Under the pieces are notes generated by a model that saw nothing but the letters and a program-made list of their open reading frames with translations, did not search any database and was not told the DNA's origin. Shown one piece after another: positions 16,973 to 24,884 of a stretch of DNA of 64,000 bases (the stretch's first letter is position 1; each line of letters opens with the position of its first letter). The stretch comes from Thermosynechococcaceae cyanobacterium MS004. Its GTDB lineage: Bacteria > Cyanobacteriota > Cyanobacteriia > Thermosynechococcales > Thermosynechococcaceae. The stretch covers positions 1 to 64,000 of the forward strand of contig JAKRSB010000081.1 in assembly GCA_022402525.1 (NCBI GenBank). The letters run 5' to 3'. A program made the translations under genes and the position numbers.

Positions 16973-17056
16973 AAAAAGAAGAACCTCCTACACCTCTCAG
17001 GCTCAATCCAATTCACCGATGATTACGACTTAAAAGCCCTGCGTTCAAGCCATTGA
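16973..17056 (+). pseudogene. Fragment of a second hsdS (C-terminal tail)
   Basis: The plus strand encodes KKKNLLHLSG, then SIQFTDDYDLKALRSSH and TGA, closely matching the tail of the intact HsdS (KKKNLLELSG, QIQLADDYDYKALRGD). The frame closes at a TAA (16964-16966) just upstream, so only the last 27 codons remain. DNA similarity to 15557-15650 is clear, with several silent differences, so the copy is not brand new. It shows that the locus once held another hsdS or that the hsdS end was duplicated around fic. Confidence 0.75.
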
Positions 17057-17106
17057 TTGAGCGAAATTATGTCAGCATTAAATTGCGACTGTTTTGTTAT
17101 TCTCCA

Positions 17107-17340
17107 ATGAACTTCAACATCTGTCTTGAAGAGAGCCTCATTGAAAAGCTTGATTACCTATCAAAACAACAAGGCAAAACCCGCAACACCATTATCCGTG
17201 AAGCCCTTGAAGCTTGGACTACTCAATCCTCGCCTACCGCTTGGCCTGATATTGTATTGAACTATAGCGGAACTGGGGACAGCATCATCTTTGAAAGCAC
17301 TCGTAGCGAATTGACCCCGCCCAAAGACGTAAACCTTTAA
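17107..17340 (+). CDS. CopG/ribbon-helix-helix protein, antitoxin-like
   Basis: This 77-residue protein begins with a ribbon strand (MNFNICLEESL) and two helices, LIEKLDYLSKQQGKTRNTII and REALEAWT, the layout of ribbon-helix-helix DNA-binding proteins such as CopG-type antitoxins. ATG 17107 is chosen because the family starts at this strand; ATG-less extension to 17053 is in frame but not supported. Such genes normally pair with a toxin gene just downstream, but the next gene is hsdM, 40 bp away. It could be an orphan antitoxin or a local regulator of the restriction genes. Confidence 0.65.
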   Translation: MNFNICLEESLIEKLDYLSKQQGKTRNTIIREALEAWTTQSSPTAWPDIVLNYSGTGDSIIFESTRSELTPPKDVNL

Positions 17341-17380
17341 CCATCGAAAATTGGCGACAACCGTCAAAGTAACACCCCCC

Positions 17381-18862
17381 ATGAGCAACACCGCCAGCAT
17401 CATCTCCAAAGTCTGGAACTTCTGTAACGTCCTCCGCGACGACGGCGTTGGCTACGGCGACTACCTAGAACAGCTCACCTACCTGCTGTTCCTCAAAATG
17501 GCCCACGAATATAGCCAGCCCCCCTACAAACGCGATACCGGAGTCCCTGCCGACTGTAACTGGGAAAGCCTCAGCACCAAACGCGGCGACGAACTCGAAA
17601 AACACTACATCTACACCCTGCGTACCCTTGGCCAGCAAAAAGGAATGTTGGGGCAAATCTTCACCAAATCCCAAAACAAAATCCAAAACCCAGCCCTGCT
17701 GCTCAAAATCATCGACATGATTGACCAAGAAAGCTGGGTACGCATGGGAGCCGACGTCAAAGGCGACATCTACGAAGGGCTATTAGAGAAAAACGCCGAA
17801 GATACCAAAAGCGGCGCAGGCCAATACTTCACCCCCCGCGCCCTCATCTGGGCAATGGTCGAATGCATCCGCCCCCAACCCCTCAAAACCATCGCCGACC
17901 CCGCCTGCGGCACCGGAGGCTTCTTCCTCGCCGCCTACGACTTTCTCGTTAAAAATCACCAGCTCGACCGAGACGACAAAGAATACCTCAAATTCTTCAC
18001 CTTCCGAGGCAACGAAATTGTCGCCAACACCCGCCGCCTCGCCCTCATGAATATGTTTTTGCACAACATCGGCGACATCACCAGCGAAAGCATGATTTCC
18101 GCCCAAGATGCCCTTCTCGCCGACACCGGAGAACGCTTCGACTACGTGTTAGCCAACCCGCCCTTCGGTAAAAAAAGCAGCATCAACATCACCAACGAAG
18201 AAGGCGAACAAGAAGAACAAGACCTAGCCTACAACCGCCAAGACTTCTGGGCCACCACCTCCAACAAACAGCTCAACTTTGTTCAGCACATCCGCACCAT
18301 CCTCAAAACCACAGGCCAAGCGGCGATCGTCCTGCCCGATAACGTCCTATTTGAAGGGGGTGCAGGCGAAACCGTCCGTAAAAAGCTGCTCCAAAATACA
18401 GACCTGCACACCATCCTCCGTCTCCCTACAGGCGTATTTTATAAACAAGGCGTCAAAGCCAACGTCCTCTTTTTCGACAATCAACCCGCCGCCAAAGACC
18501 CCTGGACTAAAGAAGTCTGGTACTACGATTTCCGTACCAACATCCACTTCACCCTCAAGAAAAATCCTCTGAAAAAAGCAGATCTCCAAGACTTTATCGA
18601 TTGCTATAACCCACAGAATCGCCGCGATCGCCAAGAAACCTGGTCAGAAGCAAACCCAGAAGGCCGCTGGCGCAAGTTTTCCTACGAAGAGCTAGCTGCT
18701 AGGGATAAGACCAGCCTTGACATTTTCTGGCTGCGAGACAAAAGTCTTACAGATCTAGATAGCCTGTCTGACCCAGACATTTTGGCTCAAGAAATCGTCG
18801 AAAACCTAGAGGCAGGACTGGAGAGCTTTCGGGCGATCGCAGGGGCCCTCAACATCCTCTAG
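17381..18862 (+). CDS. hsdM: Type I restriction-modification methyltransferase subunit
   Basis: HsdM methylates adenine in the target recognised by HsdS. The N-terminal helical domain (ISKVWNFCNVLRDDGVGYGDYL) is followed by the SAM-dependent N6-adenine methylase with GQYFTPRALI, the SAM motif PACGTGGFFLAA near 173 and the catalytic NPPF near 258. ATG 17381 gives 493 residues and is preferred to TTG 17351, although neither has a clear ribosome-binding site. The coding strand is C-rich (28 C to 13 G in 17881-17940), opposite to hsdR. It is the last gene of the locus, an unusual order. Confidence 0.93.
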   Translation: MSNTASIISKVWNFCNVLRDDGVGYGDYLEQLTYLLFLKMAHEYSQPPYKRDTGVPADCNWESLSTKRGDELEKHYIYTLRTLGQQKGMLGQIFTKSQNKIQNPALLLKIIDMIDQESWVRMGADVKGDIYEGLLEKNAEDTKSGAGQYFTPRALIWAMVECIRPQPLKTIADPACGTGGFFLAAYDFLVKNHQLDRDDKEYLKFFTFRGNEIVANTRRLALMNMFLHNIGDITSESMISAQDALLADTGERFDYVLANPPFGKKSSINITNEEGEQEEQDLAYNRQDFWATTSNKQLNFVQHIRTILKTTGQAAIVLPDNVLFEGGAGETVRKKLLQNTDLHTILRLPTGVFYKQGVKANVLFFDNQPAAKDPWTKEVWYYDFRTNIHFTLKKNPLKKADLQDFIDCYNPQNRRDRQETWSEANPEGRWRKFSYEELAARDKTSLDIFWLRDKSLTDLDSLSDPDILAQEIVENLEAGLESFRAIAGALNIL

Positions 18863-18937
18863 TCGATTCTTTGATAAGCGCCCATCCCAGGATTGGATCT
18901 GCCCAACTCGATTGATGGGAGTATTTCTGGCGTTAGC

Positions 18938-18977
18938 AACCGTTTAGACGGGCGTTCGATGAGGGGCGGTTGTTTTT
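18938..18977 (+). terminator. Probable terminator after hsdM
   Basis: CAACCG and CGGTTG form a 6-bp stem with a long inner loop, followed by TTTTTT. The right half (from 18958) is shared with a repeat at 46087-46110 (23 of 24 bases), so it may be a repeat-derived terminator. Confidence 0.5.
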
Positions 18978-18992
18978 TGTCCAACTCATATT

Positions 18993-19026
18993 AAAAAAGG
19001 CTCTCGGACTGACGGATCCAAGAGCC
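18993..19026 (-). terminator. Rho-independent terminator of rpsD
   Basis: On the minus strand GGCTCTTGGA pairs with TCCGAGAGCC (one mismatch) around a short loop and is followed by TTTTTT. It lies 45 bp after the rpsD stop codon. Confidence 0.85.
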
Positions 19027-19070
19027 AAACAAGAAGTGTTAAACATTGCCGCGGGAATTGTAGACTGCGT

Positions 19071-19679
19071 CTAGCCTTTACGAGAGTAGTATTCCACCAC
19101 CAGAAGCTCATTAATTTCGAGGGCAACCCATTCCCGTTCTGCGAGTCCATTGACCTTACCTTGGAGCTTGGCCTTATCTAGCTCAAGGTGGGCCGGAATA
19201 TTGGCTAATCCAGGGAACTGAAGGTTTGCTTCTACTAGCTTGCGAGATTGGTCGCGGTTTCTGACCCCAATTTCTTCACCAGCACGACACTGATAGCTCG
19301 GAATTGAGACTGTTGAACCGTTCACCGTAATGTGGCCATGATTCACGAGCTGACGCGCAGCAGGAATCGTGGGGGCCATGCCCAAGCGAAAGACCGTATT
19401 GTCTAAACGCATTTCTAAGAGCTGAAGCAGGGCTAGTCCAGTAGAACCGCCTGCGCGCCGTGCTTTACGCACATAACGCAAGAGCTGACGCTCTGTCAGA
19501 CCATAGTTAAAGCGAAGCTTTTGCTTCTCTTCTAGCCGAACGCCGTACTCGGATTTTTTCTTCCGAGCTTGGCCATGCATACCCGGCGGATAAGCCCGTC
19601 GAGCCGATTTTCTTGTCAAACCCGGTAAATCTCCCAGGCGACGCACTATCCTAAGGCGAGCGCCTCTATATCGCGACAT
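19071..19679 (-). CDS. rpsD: 30S ribosomal protein S4 (uS4)
   Basis: S4 binds 16S rRNA early in small-subunit assembly and in some bacteria represses its own translation. The 202 residues begin [20 protein letters not shown], as in cyanobacterial and plastid S4, and contain the S4 RNA-binding domain ([20 protein letters not shown], then [12 protein letters not shown]). A good ribosome-binding site (GAGGAAG) precedes the ATG. It is monocistronic with its own terminator, next to but convergent with the restriction locus. Confidence 0.97.
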   Translation of the reverse strand: MSRYRGARLRIVRRLGDLPGLTRKSARRAYPPGMHGQARKKKSEYGVRLEEKQKLRFNYGLTERQLLRYVRKARRAGGSTGLALLQLLEMRLDNTVFRLGMAPTIPAARQLVNHGHITVNGSTVSIPSYQCRAGEEIGVRNRDQSRKLVEANLQFPGLANIPAHLELDKAKLQGKVNGLAEREWVALEINELLVVEYYSRKG

Positions 19680-19867
19680 ATCACTTCCTCTTCAAACTAA
19701 TGAAGTCACAGTCTTCCAGTATAGGTTTTATTGCCATCAACATACAATAGATGAGGAGATAACTTCTGTTGCAGCAGCGTCAGACATCGAGTCATCATCA
19801 AAATCAAAGGCCCACGACAAGCCAGTCATGGAGTCTTTTAGGGTGAATGCGTATGGTGAGACGTGCT

Positions 19868-20455
19868 TTATAGTCTGGCTGCTAATACTTGAGCCGATGT
19901 CAAGCCTAGATTTGGAAAGGTGGGAGACAGAATGTGTTCTTCGCCTTGAAATTCTGTCACATCATAAAATTCATGATCTAAAACACACAGAGTAACTTTC
20001 TGGGCGATCGCATCCACAATCCAGTACTCAGCAATTTCCAGCAGCCCATATTCAGAGCGTTTTGAGCGGTAGTCATCCGTTTTAGTAGAAGGGCTTACCA
20101 CTTCAACCACCAACAAGGGAGGTGGTTCATTGAAATTGATGATGGCTTCTCGGTCTGCCATGGATTCCCACTGGGCGAGAGACAAAATGGTGATATCAGG
20201 AATACGAGAGGTATCCCAACTGCGCCCACGGGGTGATCGCACCCCAACGGTCATTTGCTTACAAGTCCAGGGAAGTTTTGCTTGCCTGATTTGATCTCGG
20301 AATTGTTCATGTAAGAACTCAATGATGTCACTATGCTTTCCAGTCCCTAGGCTTATGGGGATGAGTTCTCCATCGACCAGTTCGTAGCGGCTATCCGTCC
20401 CGTCTGCATGGGTAAGATACTCTTCAAACGTGAGCTTTTGGGTGGTAGTGGTCAT
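19868..20455 (-). CDS. Uma2 family endonuclease-like protein
   Basis: Third Uma2 gene of the window, 195 residues. Visible family blocks are LTFEEYLTHADG, SRYELVDGELIPIS (22-35), the GKHSDIIEFL helix, SRIPDITIL (83-91), PLLVVEVVSPSTKTDDYRSK (112-131) with the nuclease acidic residue and lysine, and EIAEYWIVDAIAQKV. It is about as long as the usual family member. It lies 10 bp downstream of nadE on the same strand, so it may be read through from nadE. Its role is unknown, as for most of the family. Confidence 0.9.
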   Translation of the reverse strand: MTTTTQKLTFEEYLTHADGTDSRYELVDGELIPISLGTGKHSDIIEFLHEQFRDQIRQAKLPWTCKQMTVGVRSPRGRSWDTSRIPDITILSLAQWESMADREAIINFNEPPPLLVVEVVSPSTKTDDYRSKRSEYGLLEIAEYWIVDAIAQKVTLCVLDHEFYDVTEFQGEEHILSPTFPNLGLTSAQVLAARL

Positions 20456-20464
20456 GGTGCTGCG

Positions 20465-22219
20465 CTATCCTCCGCATCCGCTCTCTCTATTGTAAGATTT
20501 TGCATCCCACTCCGAGGCAATGGGCATTCGCCAGCCGGTACCAAAGGCGCGATCGGTAATTTTGAGCCCAGGTGCAGCCTGCTGTCGCTTAAATTCAGCC
20601 CGTTTAACGAGGGTCAAAATCCTCTGGACGGCTTCGGGGTCATGGCCGCTGGCCACGATTTCCGCAAGAGACTGATGCTGATCGATGTACCGATACAAAA
20701 TATCATCCAAAATTTCGTAGGGCGGCAGGGAATCTTGGTCAATCTGTCCTGGCTTAAGCTCTGCGCTAGGCGCTTTGTCGATGATATTGGTTGGAATAAT
20801 CTCAGCGCGATCGCCATTCCCCTGCCGTAGCTCTACCCAAGGCTGTGCCTCAGGACTATTGAGCCACCGACATAGTTCATAGACGCGCATCTTGGGAACA
20901 TCCGCGATCGCCGCCAGTCCCCCACTCATATCCCCGTAGAGGGTGCAGTAGCCCACGGCCAGCTCAGACTTATTTCCAGTTGAGATCAGCAGCCGATTAA
21001 ACTTATTGGCGATCGCCATCAGCAGATTGCCACGAATCCGCGCCTGGATATTTTCTTCGGCAATGCCTGCCTCTGTTCCGGCAAATAAGGGGCCTAGGGC
21101 TTGGGTAAAACATTCCATCAATGGCGCGATGGGTACAGTGTGAGTGGCGATGCCTAGATTTTTTGCCAGCGCTAGGGCATCTGTCACCGAATGGTCGGAG
21201 CTATAGGGCGACGGCATCAAGACGCCTAATACATTTTCAGTGCCCAAGGCTGCCGTGGCGATCGCCGCAACCAGGGCAGAGTCAATCCCGCCGCTGAGCC
21301 CCAGAACCACCTGCCGAAAGCCACACTTGCGCACATAGTCTTGCACTCCCAGCACCAAGGCACCCCAGAGTTCAGCCGCACCCGATGGACTCTCTTGAAG
21401 ATGGGATGTTTTGAGAGCCGATGCCTGTTGCGATGGACTTTCACGAGAGCATTCAACCCAAAATAAATCTTCAGTAAAGGCCTGACCGCGCCCTAGAACC
21501 GTGCCCTGAGCGTCTACGGCAACACTGCGGCCATCAAAGATGAGATCATCATTGCCCCCCACTTGATTCACGTAGAGAATAGGGACGCCGTAGCGCTTTG
21601 CCGTATGGCTCAGGAGCGTTTCTCGGAGGGCTTGTTTTTCAAGACAAAAGGGTGAAGCGGACAGATTCACCACCACATCTACGGACTGGGCGACTAGCTC
21701 GGCGACAGGATTAATGCGGTAGCTACGGCGTCTCCAAAAGGACTCCTCGTTCCATAGATCCTCGCAGATGGTGATGCCAAGGCGAACCCCCTCTAGCTCT
21801 AATACATTGACATCCTGGCCAGACGCAAAGTATCGGTCTTCATCAAACACATCGTAGGTGGGCAGCAGTCGCTTATGGAAAAAACGGAGGGGAAGGCCCT
21901 GCTCTAGCAGCACCGTGCTGTTATACAGCGGTTTTTCGCCCAGTTCAGAAGCTCTAGGGTTGCCGTCTACAGCTCCAACTAAGACCGCTAGGCCGGCTGG
22001 AATCTCCTGGACTAACCCTTCAAGGGTGTGCCTGAGCGCCTTCACAAAACTAGGATGCAGCAGCAGATCGCGGGGCGGATAGCCACAGAGTGAAAGCTCC
22101 GGCGTTAACAAGAGTCGGGCACCCATCGCTGAGGCCTGATGGGCAGCGGCTAAGATGCGCTGAGCGTTGTGGCCAATGTCCCCCACGAGCGGGTTGAGCT
22201 GGGCGATCGCAATTTTCAT
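20465..22219 (-). CDS. nadE: Glutamine-dependent NAD(+) synthetase
   Basis: The enzyme makes NAD+ from nicotinate adenine dinucleotide, ATP and glutamine in the cytoplasm. The N-terminal nitrilase-fold glutaminase has its catalytic triad E41, K116 and C152 (ITICEDLW). The C-terminal synthetase has the ATP-pyrophosphatase loop SGGIDS (309-314), STGNKSELAVGYCTLYGDM and the DEVPPSAEL-like NIIDKAPSAELKPGQ. The 584 residues are full length for the two-domain form. The start MKIAIAQLNP is the usual N-terminus. It is divergent from the dacB gene. Confidence 0.95.
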   Translation of the reverse strand: MKIAIAQLNPLVGDIGHNAQRILAAAHQASAMGARLLLTPELSLCGYPPRDLLLHPSFVKALRHTLEGLVQEIPAGLAVLVGAVDGNPRASELGEKPLYNSTVLLEQGLPLRFFHKRLLPTYDVFDEDRYFASGQDVNVLELEGVRLGITICEDLWNEESFWRRRSYRINPVAELVAQSVDVVVNLSASPFCLEKQALRETLLSHTAKRYGVPILYVNQVGGNDDLIFDGRSVAVDAQGTVLGRGQAFTEDLFWVECSRESPSQQASALKTSHLQESPSGAAELWGALVLGVQDYVRKCGFRQVVLGLSGGIDSALVAAIATAALGTENVLGVLMPSPYSSDHSVTDALALAKNLGIATHTVPIAPLMECFTQALGPLFAGTEAGIAEENIQARIRGNLLMAIANKFNRLLISTGNKSELAVGYCTLYGDMSGGLAAIADVPKMRVYELCRWLNSPEAQPWVELRQGNGDRAEIIPTNIIDKAPSAELKPGQIDQDSLPPYEILDDILYRYIDQHQSLAEIVASGHDPEAVQRILTLVKRAEFKRQQAAPGLKITDRAFGTGWRMPIASEWDAKSYNRESGCGG

Positions 22220-22436
22220 GGAGGAAGGTCAGCAGTTTCCGATTCAAGTTTTGGGGTTAATGGGATCAACGGTATCAATGGGCCGTGGACTGCCAGTGTC
22301 TTCAAGCGTCGGCTTTGTTGGATGAGCGCCAATCTGGTCGCTAATCTGGATGGGCTCAATCATTTTTTTAAGTCTTGCCAGACCCCAGAGGACTTATTCT
22401 ATCTAAAGTAAATGATCGCGCTGGAAAGAAGGGCTG

Positions 22437-23966
22437 ATGAAACGATACATCCAATCGGTCGGCTATGGCCTCATAGGGTTGTTTGGAGTTGGCTCAGTGA
22501 GTCCGGCGATCGCAGTGATCACTCAGTCGAATGTGGGATTTAGGAGTGTTACCCCGCCTAACCTGGCCCAAGCAAATCCTGCTCAGCCCAGCGCTAGCCA
22601 ATGTGCCGCCAATCTAAATACCGCCATCAACGCCATTACTCAGCAGCCCGCGCTCAGCACCGCTTACTGGGGAATCCATGTGCAGCCGCTCCAGTCCAGT
22701 CGCCCCCTCTACAGTAGTAATGGCGATCGCTTTTTCCTGCCGGCCTCCAATGCAAAGCTGCTCACCACAGCGGCGGCGCTTGCCTCCCTCACCCCCCAGC
22801 CGCCGCGCTCAACCCCGGTATTTGCCACGGGCCAAGCGCCGATCCTCAATACCCTCCGCATCGTCGGGCAGGGAGACCCTAGCTTCAGCGATCGCAACCT
22901 TGAGCAAATTGCCCAGGCCCTAAAAGCCAAGGGCGTGCAGAGTATTGGCACCCTCATTGGGGATGACTCCCTCTTTCAGGGACGGCGGCTGGCCCCTAGC
23001 TGGAGTTGGGAAGACCTCCAGGGCGGGGATGGCCTTGCCGTTAACAGCCTCATCCTCAACGGCAACATTATTTTGGCCAAACTCGCGCCCCAATCTCTGG
23101 GCCAGCCGCTTCGCTTAGAATGGCTCACGCCAACCCTGCCCAGCAGCTATAGAGCGGTGCAAAACTTTTCTAAAACGACAGATGCAGGCCCCGAATTTGT
23201 TGAAGTGGATCGGGAGGAAGGCCAGTTTCTGGTCTTTGGCCAACTCCGGCCTGGGTCAGCGGCCAAGACTGCCGATGTGCCTGTTCCAGATCCAGGACTT
23301 GCCTTCCTAGAACGGCTGCGAGCGATCCTTCAGACCCAGCAGATTCGGGTCAATCGCTTGTCCGTCACCGCCATACCCAGCCCCCAGCCAGGAGAAATCT
23401 CCGTGGCTGCAATCCCCTTTCCGTCCCTGGCGGCGCTGACCGCTGAAACCAACCAGCAAAGCAATAATCTCTACGCTGAAACCTTACTGCGCTTAATGGG
23501 CAGTCGGGTTTCTCAGCCCGCAGAAGCATCTACCCCAGACCGAGGGCTTTTAGTGTTGCGTCAAACCCTGACCCGCCTCGGCATTGATCCTCAGGGCTAT
23601 CGGCTCGTTGACGGGTCCGGTCTGTCTCGCAAAAATCTGGCCAGTCCCAAAGCCCTCGTGGACACCTTAAAGGCGATCGCCCAGTCACCCCATCGAGAGG
23701 TCTTTCGCGCTTCCTTAGCGGTTGCGGGACAAAGCGGCACCCTGCGCCAGCGATTTCTCAATACGCCCGTTGCAGGCCGCTTCTATGGTAAAACAGGGAC
23801 GCTCCAGGGCGTCTCCACCCTGGCTGGCTACCTTGAAATGCCGGCCAAACCGCCACTCGCTCTGAGTGTCCTCGTGAACCATTCCAACCAGCCCCATGCT
23901 GTCCTAAGACAGGCCACCGAGCAGGTTGTGATCGCGATCGCTCGATCTGCCAGTACTTGCTTTTAG
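22437..23966 (+). CDS. dacB: D-alanyl-D-alanine carboxypeptidase (PBP4/DacB, S13)
   Basis: This penicillin-binding protein trims or cleaves peptidoglycan peptides in the periplasm. A signal peptide covers about residues 1-27. The three active-site motifs of peptidase family S13 are present: S104-N-A-K107, SNN in ETNQQSNNLYAE, and GKTGT near the C-terminus; VDGSGLSRKN is another family mark. At 509 residues it is typical. It stands alone behind a 217-bp spacer shared with divergent nadE. The symbol is by family, since cyanobacteria may have several S13 members. Confidence 0.9.
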   Translation: MKRYIQSVGYGLIGLFGVGSVSPAIAVITQSNVGFRSVTPPNLAQANPAQPSASQCAANLNTAINAITQQPALSTAYWGIHVQPLQSSRPLYSSNGDRFFLPASNAKLLTTAAALASLTPQPPRSTPVFATGQAPILNTLRIVGQGDPSFSDRNLEQIAQALKAKGVQSIGTLIGDDSLFQGRRLAPSWSWEDLQGGDGLAVNSLILNGNIILAKLAPQSLGQPLRLEWLTPTLPSSYRAVQNFSKTTDAGPEFVEVDREEGQFLVFGQLRPGSAAKTADVPVPDPGLAFLERLRAILQTQQIRVNRLSVTAIPSPQPGEISVAAIPFPSLAALTAETNQQSNNLYAETLLRLMGSRVSQPAEASTPDRGLLVLRQTLTRLGIDPQGYRLVDGSGLSRKNLASPKALVDTLKAIAQSPHREVFRASLAVAGQSGTLRQRFLNTPVAGRFYGKTGTLQGVSTLAGYLEMPAKPPLALSVLVNHSNQPHAVLRQATEQVVIAIARSASTCF

Positions 23967-24494
23967 ACTATTGCGAGGGCAAAAAACAGAAGCTTAAGAT
24001 CAGCGCTCAGGATAAAAGCTCAGGAAAGGGCAGAGTTATTGCAAAATATTAAGTATTTATGAAAGAAAATCATGCTTAATGCCTCGATTAATGTTCTCTC
24101 TAGAGGTACAGGAGGACGGAGATCAAATGGCTATAGGCTAATGTTTGTAGCGGTTTAAGGCATTCGAGAAAATCTTAAATCTCCACCGAAGCTGTTTCTC
24201 ATTAAACCTCTATGTTCTCTTAAGGTTTTCTACGGGATCAATCCAAAATGTTGTGTCAATAATAGAAATGTAGAGCAGCTTTCTTTGCACCAAACTCCCA
24301 GATATCAAGCTCTGAGATGTCATACAGAGAATTGGTTAAAATAAGCAAACTTTGAAGAATATCGGGCAATTTAGGGCATATTAATATCTGGCTTGCATGA
24401 CTCAGCTAATGAGATATTGTCCTAAGTCTCCCTTTTTATAAAGCGATTTTGAAACTTAAGTTAAATCACTCTGGCATAGCGAAGGACAATTAAG
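23967..24494. other. 528-bp AT-rich stretch without a recognised gene
   Basis: I see no coding frame, tRNA or terminator hairpin here. The last 60 bases before the zinc-ribbon gene carry TATAAAG and could hold its promoter; the length leaves room for an unrecognised small RNA. Confidence 0.4.
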
Positions 24495-24725
24495 ATGACA
24501 CAGATAGAAACAATTCGCTGCCCAAACTGCGGTAGGCCTGGCGAGCGTCACCACATCGAAGAAAGGCATTTAGTTCGCACCCAGTGTCCAGAATGCGACT
24601 ATTTGATGGTGACCTGTAGCCTAACGGGTAAGGTCATTGAAGCCTATGCCCCAGGGCTTTCTGCGGCTGCGGTGCAGCTTCACCGTGGGCGCTCTTCAGT
24701 CATGCGGGCGCTCTTAGCTTCCTAG
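24495..24725 (+). CDS. Small zinc-ribbon protein, unknown function
   Basis: The 76-residue protein has two CxxC pairs (C9-P-N-C12 and C31-P-E-C34) that should bind one zinc, plus a further cysteine at 41. The C-terminal half is a predicted helix rich in Ala, Arg and Leu without a membrane segment. Zinc ribbons of this size serve in nucleic-acid binding or protein contacts, but nothing here fixes the role. The start ATG is preceded by AAGGAC at a good distance. The gene is monocistronic and ends before a strong bidirectional terminator shared with clpC. Confidence 0.8.
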   Translation: MTQIETIRCPNCGRPGERHHIEERHLVRTQCPECDYLMVTCSLTGKVIEAYAPGLSAAAVQLHRGRSSVMRALLAS

Positions 24726-24828
24726 CTAGCATTAGCCCCTCATTTTCTCTGGTAGGGGCCAGTCAATTTTATACGCACCCATACGCATCCATATCTATAC
24801 CAATCTCCAACATGACATTCGACCCATT

Positions 24829-24862
24829 AAAAAGCGCTTCCCTTAAGGGAAGCGCTTTTTTT
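24829..24862. terminator. Bidirectional rho-independent terminator
   Basis: AAAAAGCGCTTCCC and GGGAAGCGCTTTTT form a near-perfect palindrome around TTAA, with T runs in both directions. It serves the zinc-ribbon gene on the plus strand and clpC on the minus strand. Confidence 0.93.
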
Positions 24863-24884
24863 AATCCTTATCCTTAGCTTCTCG

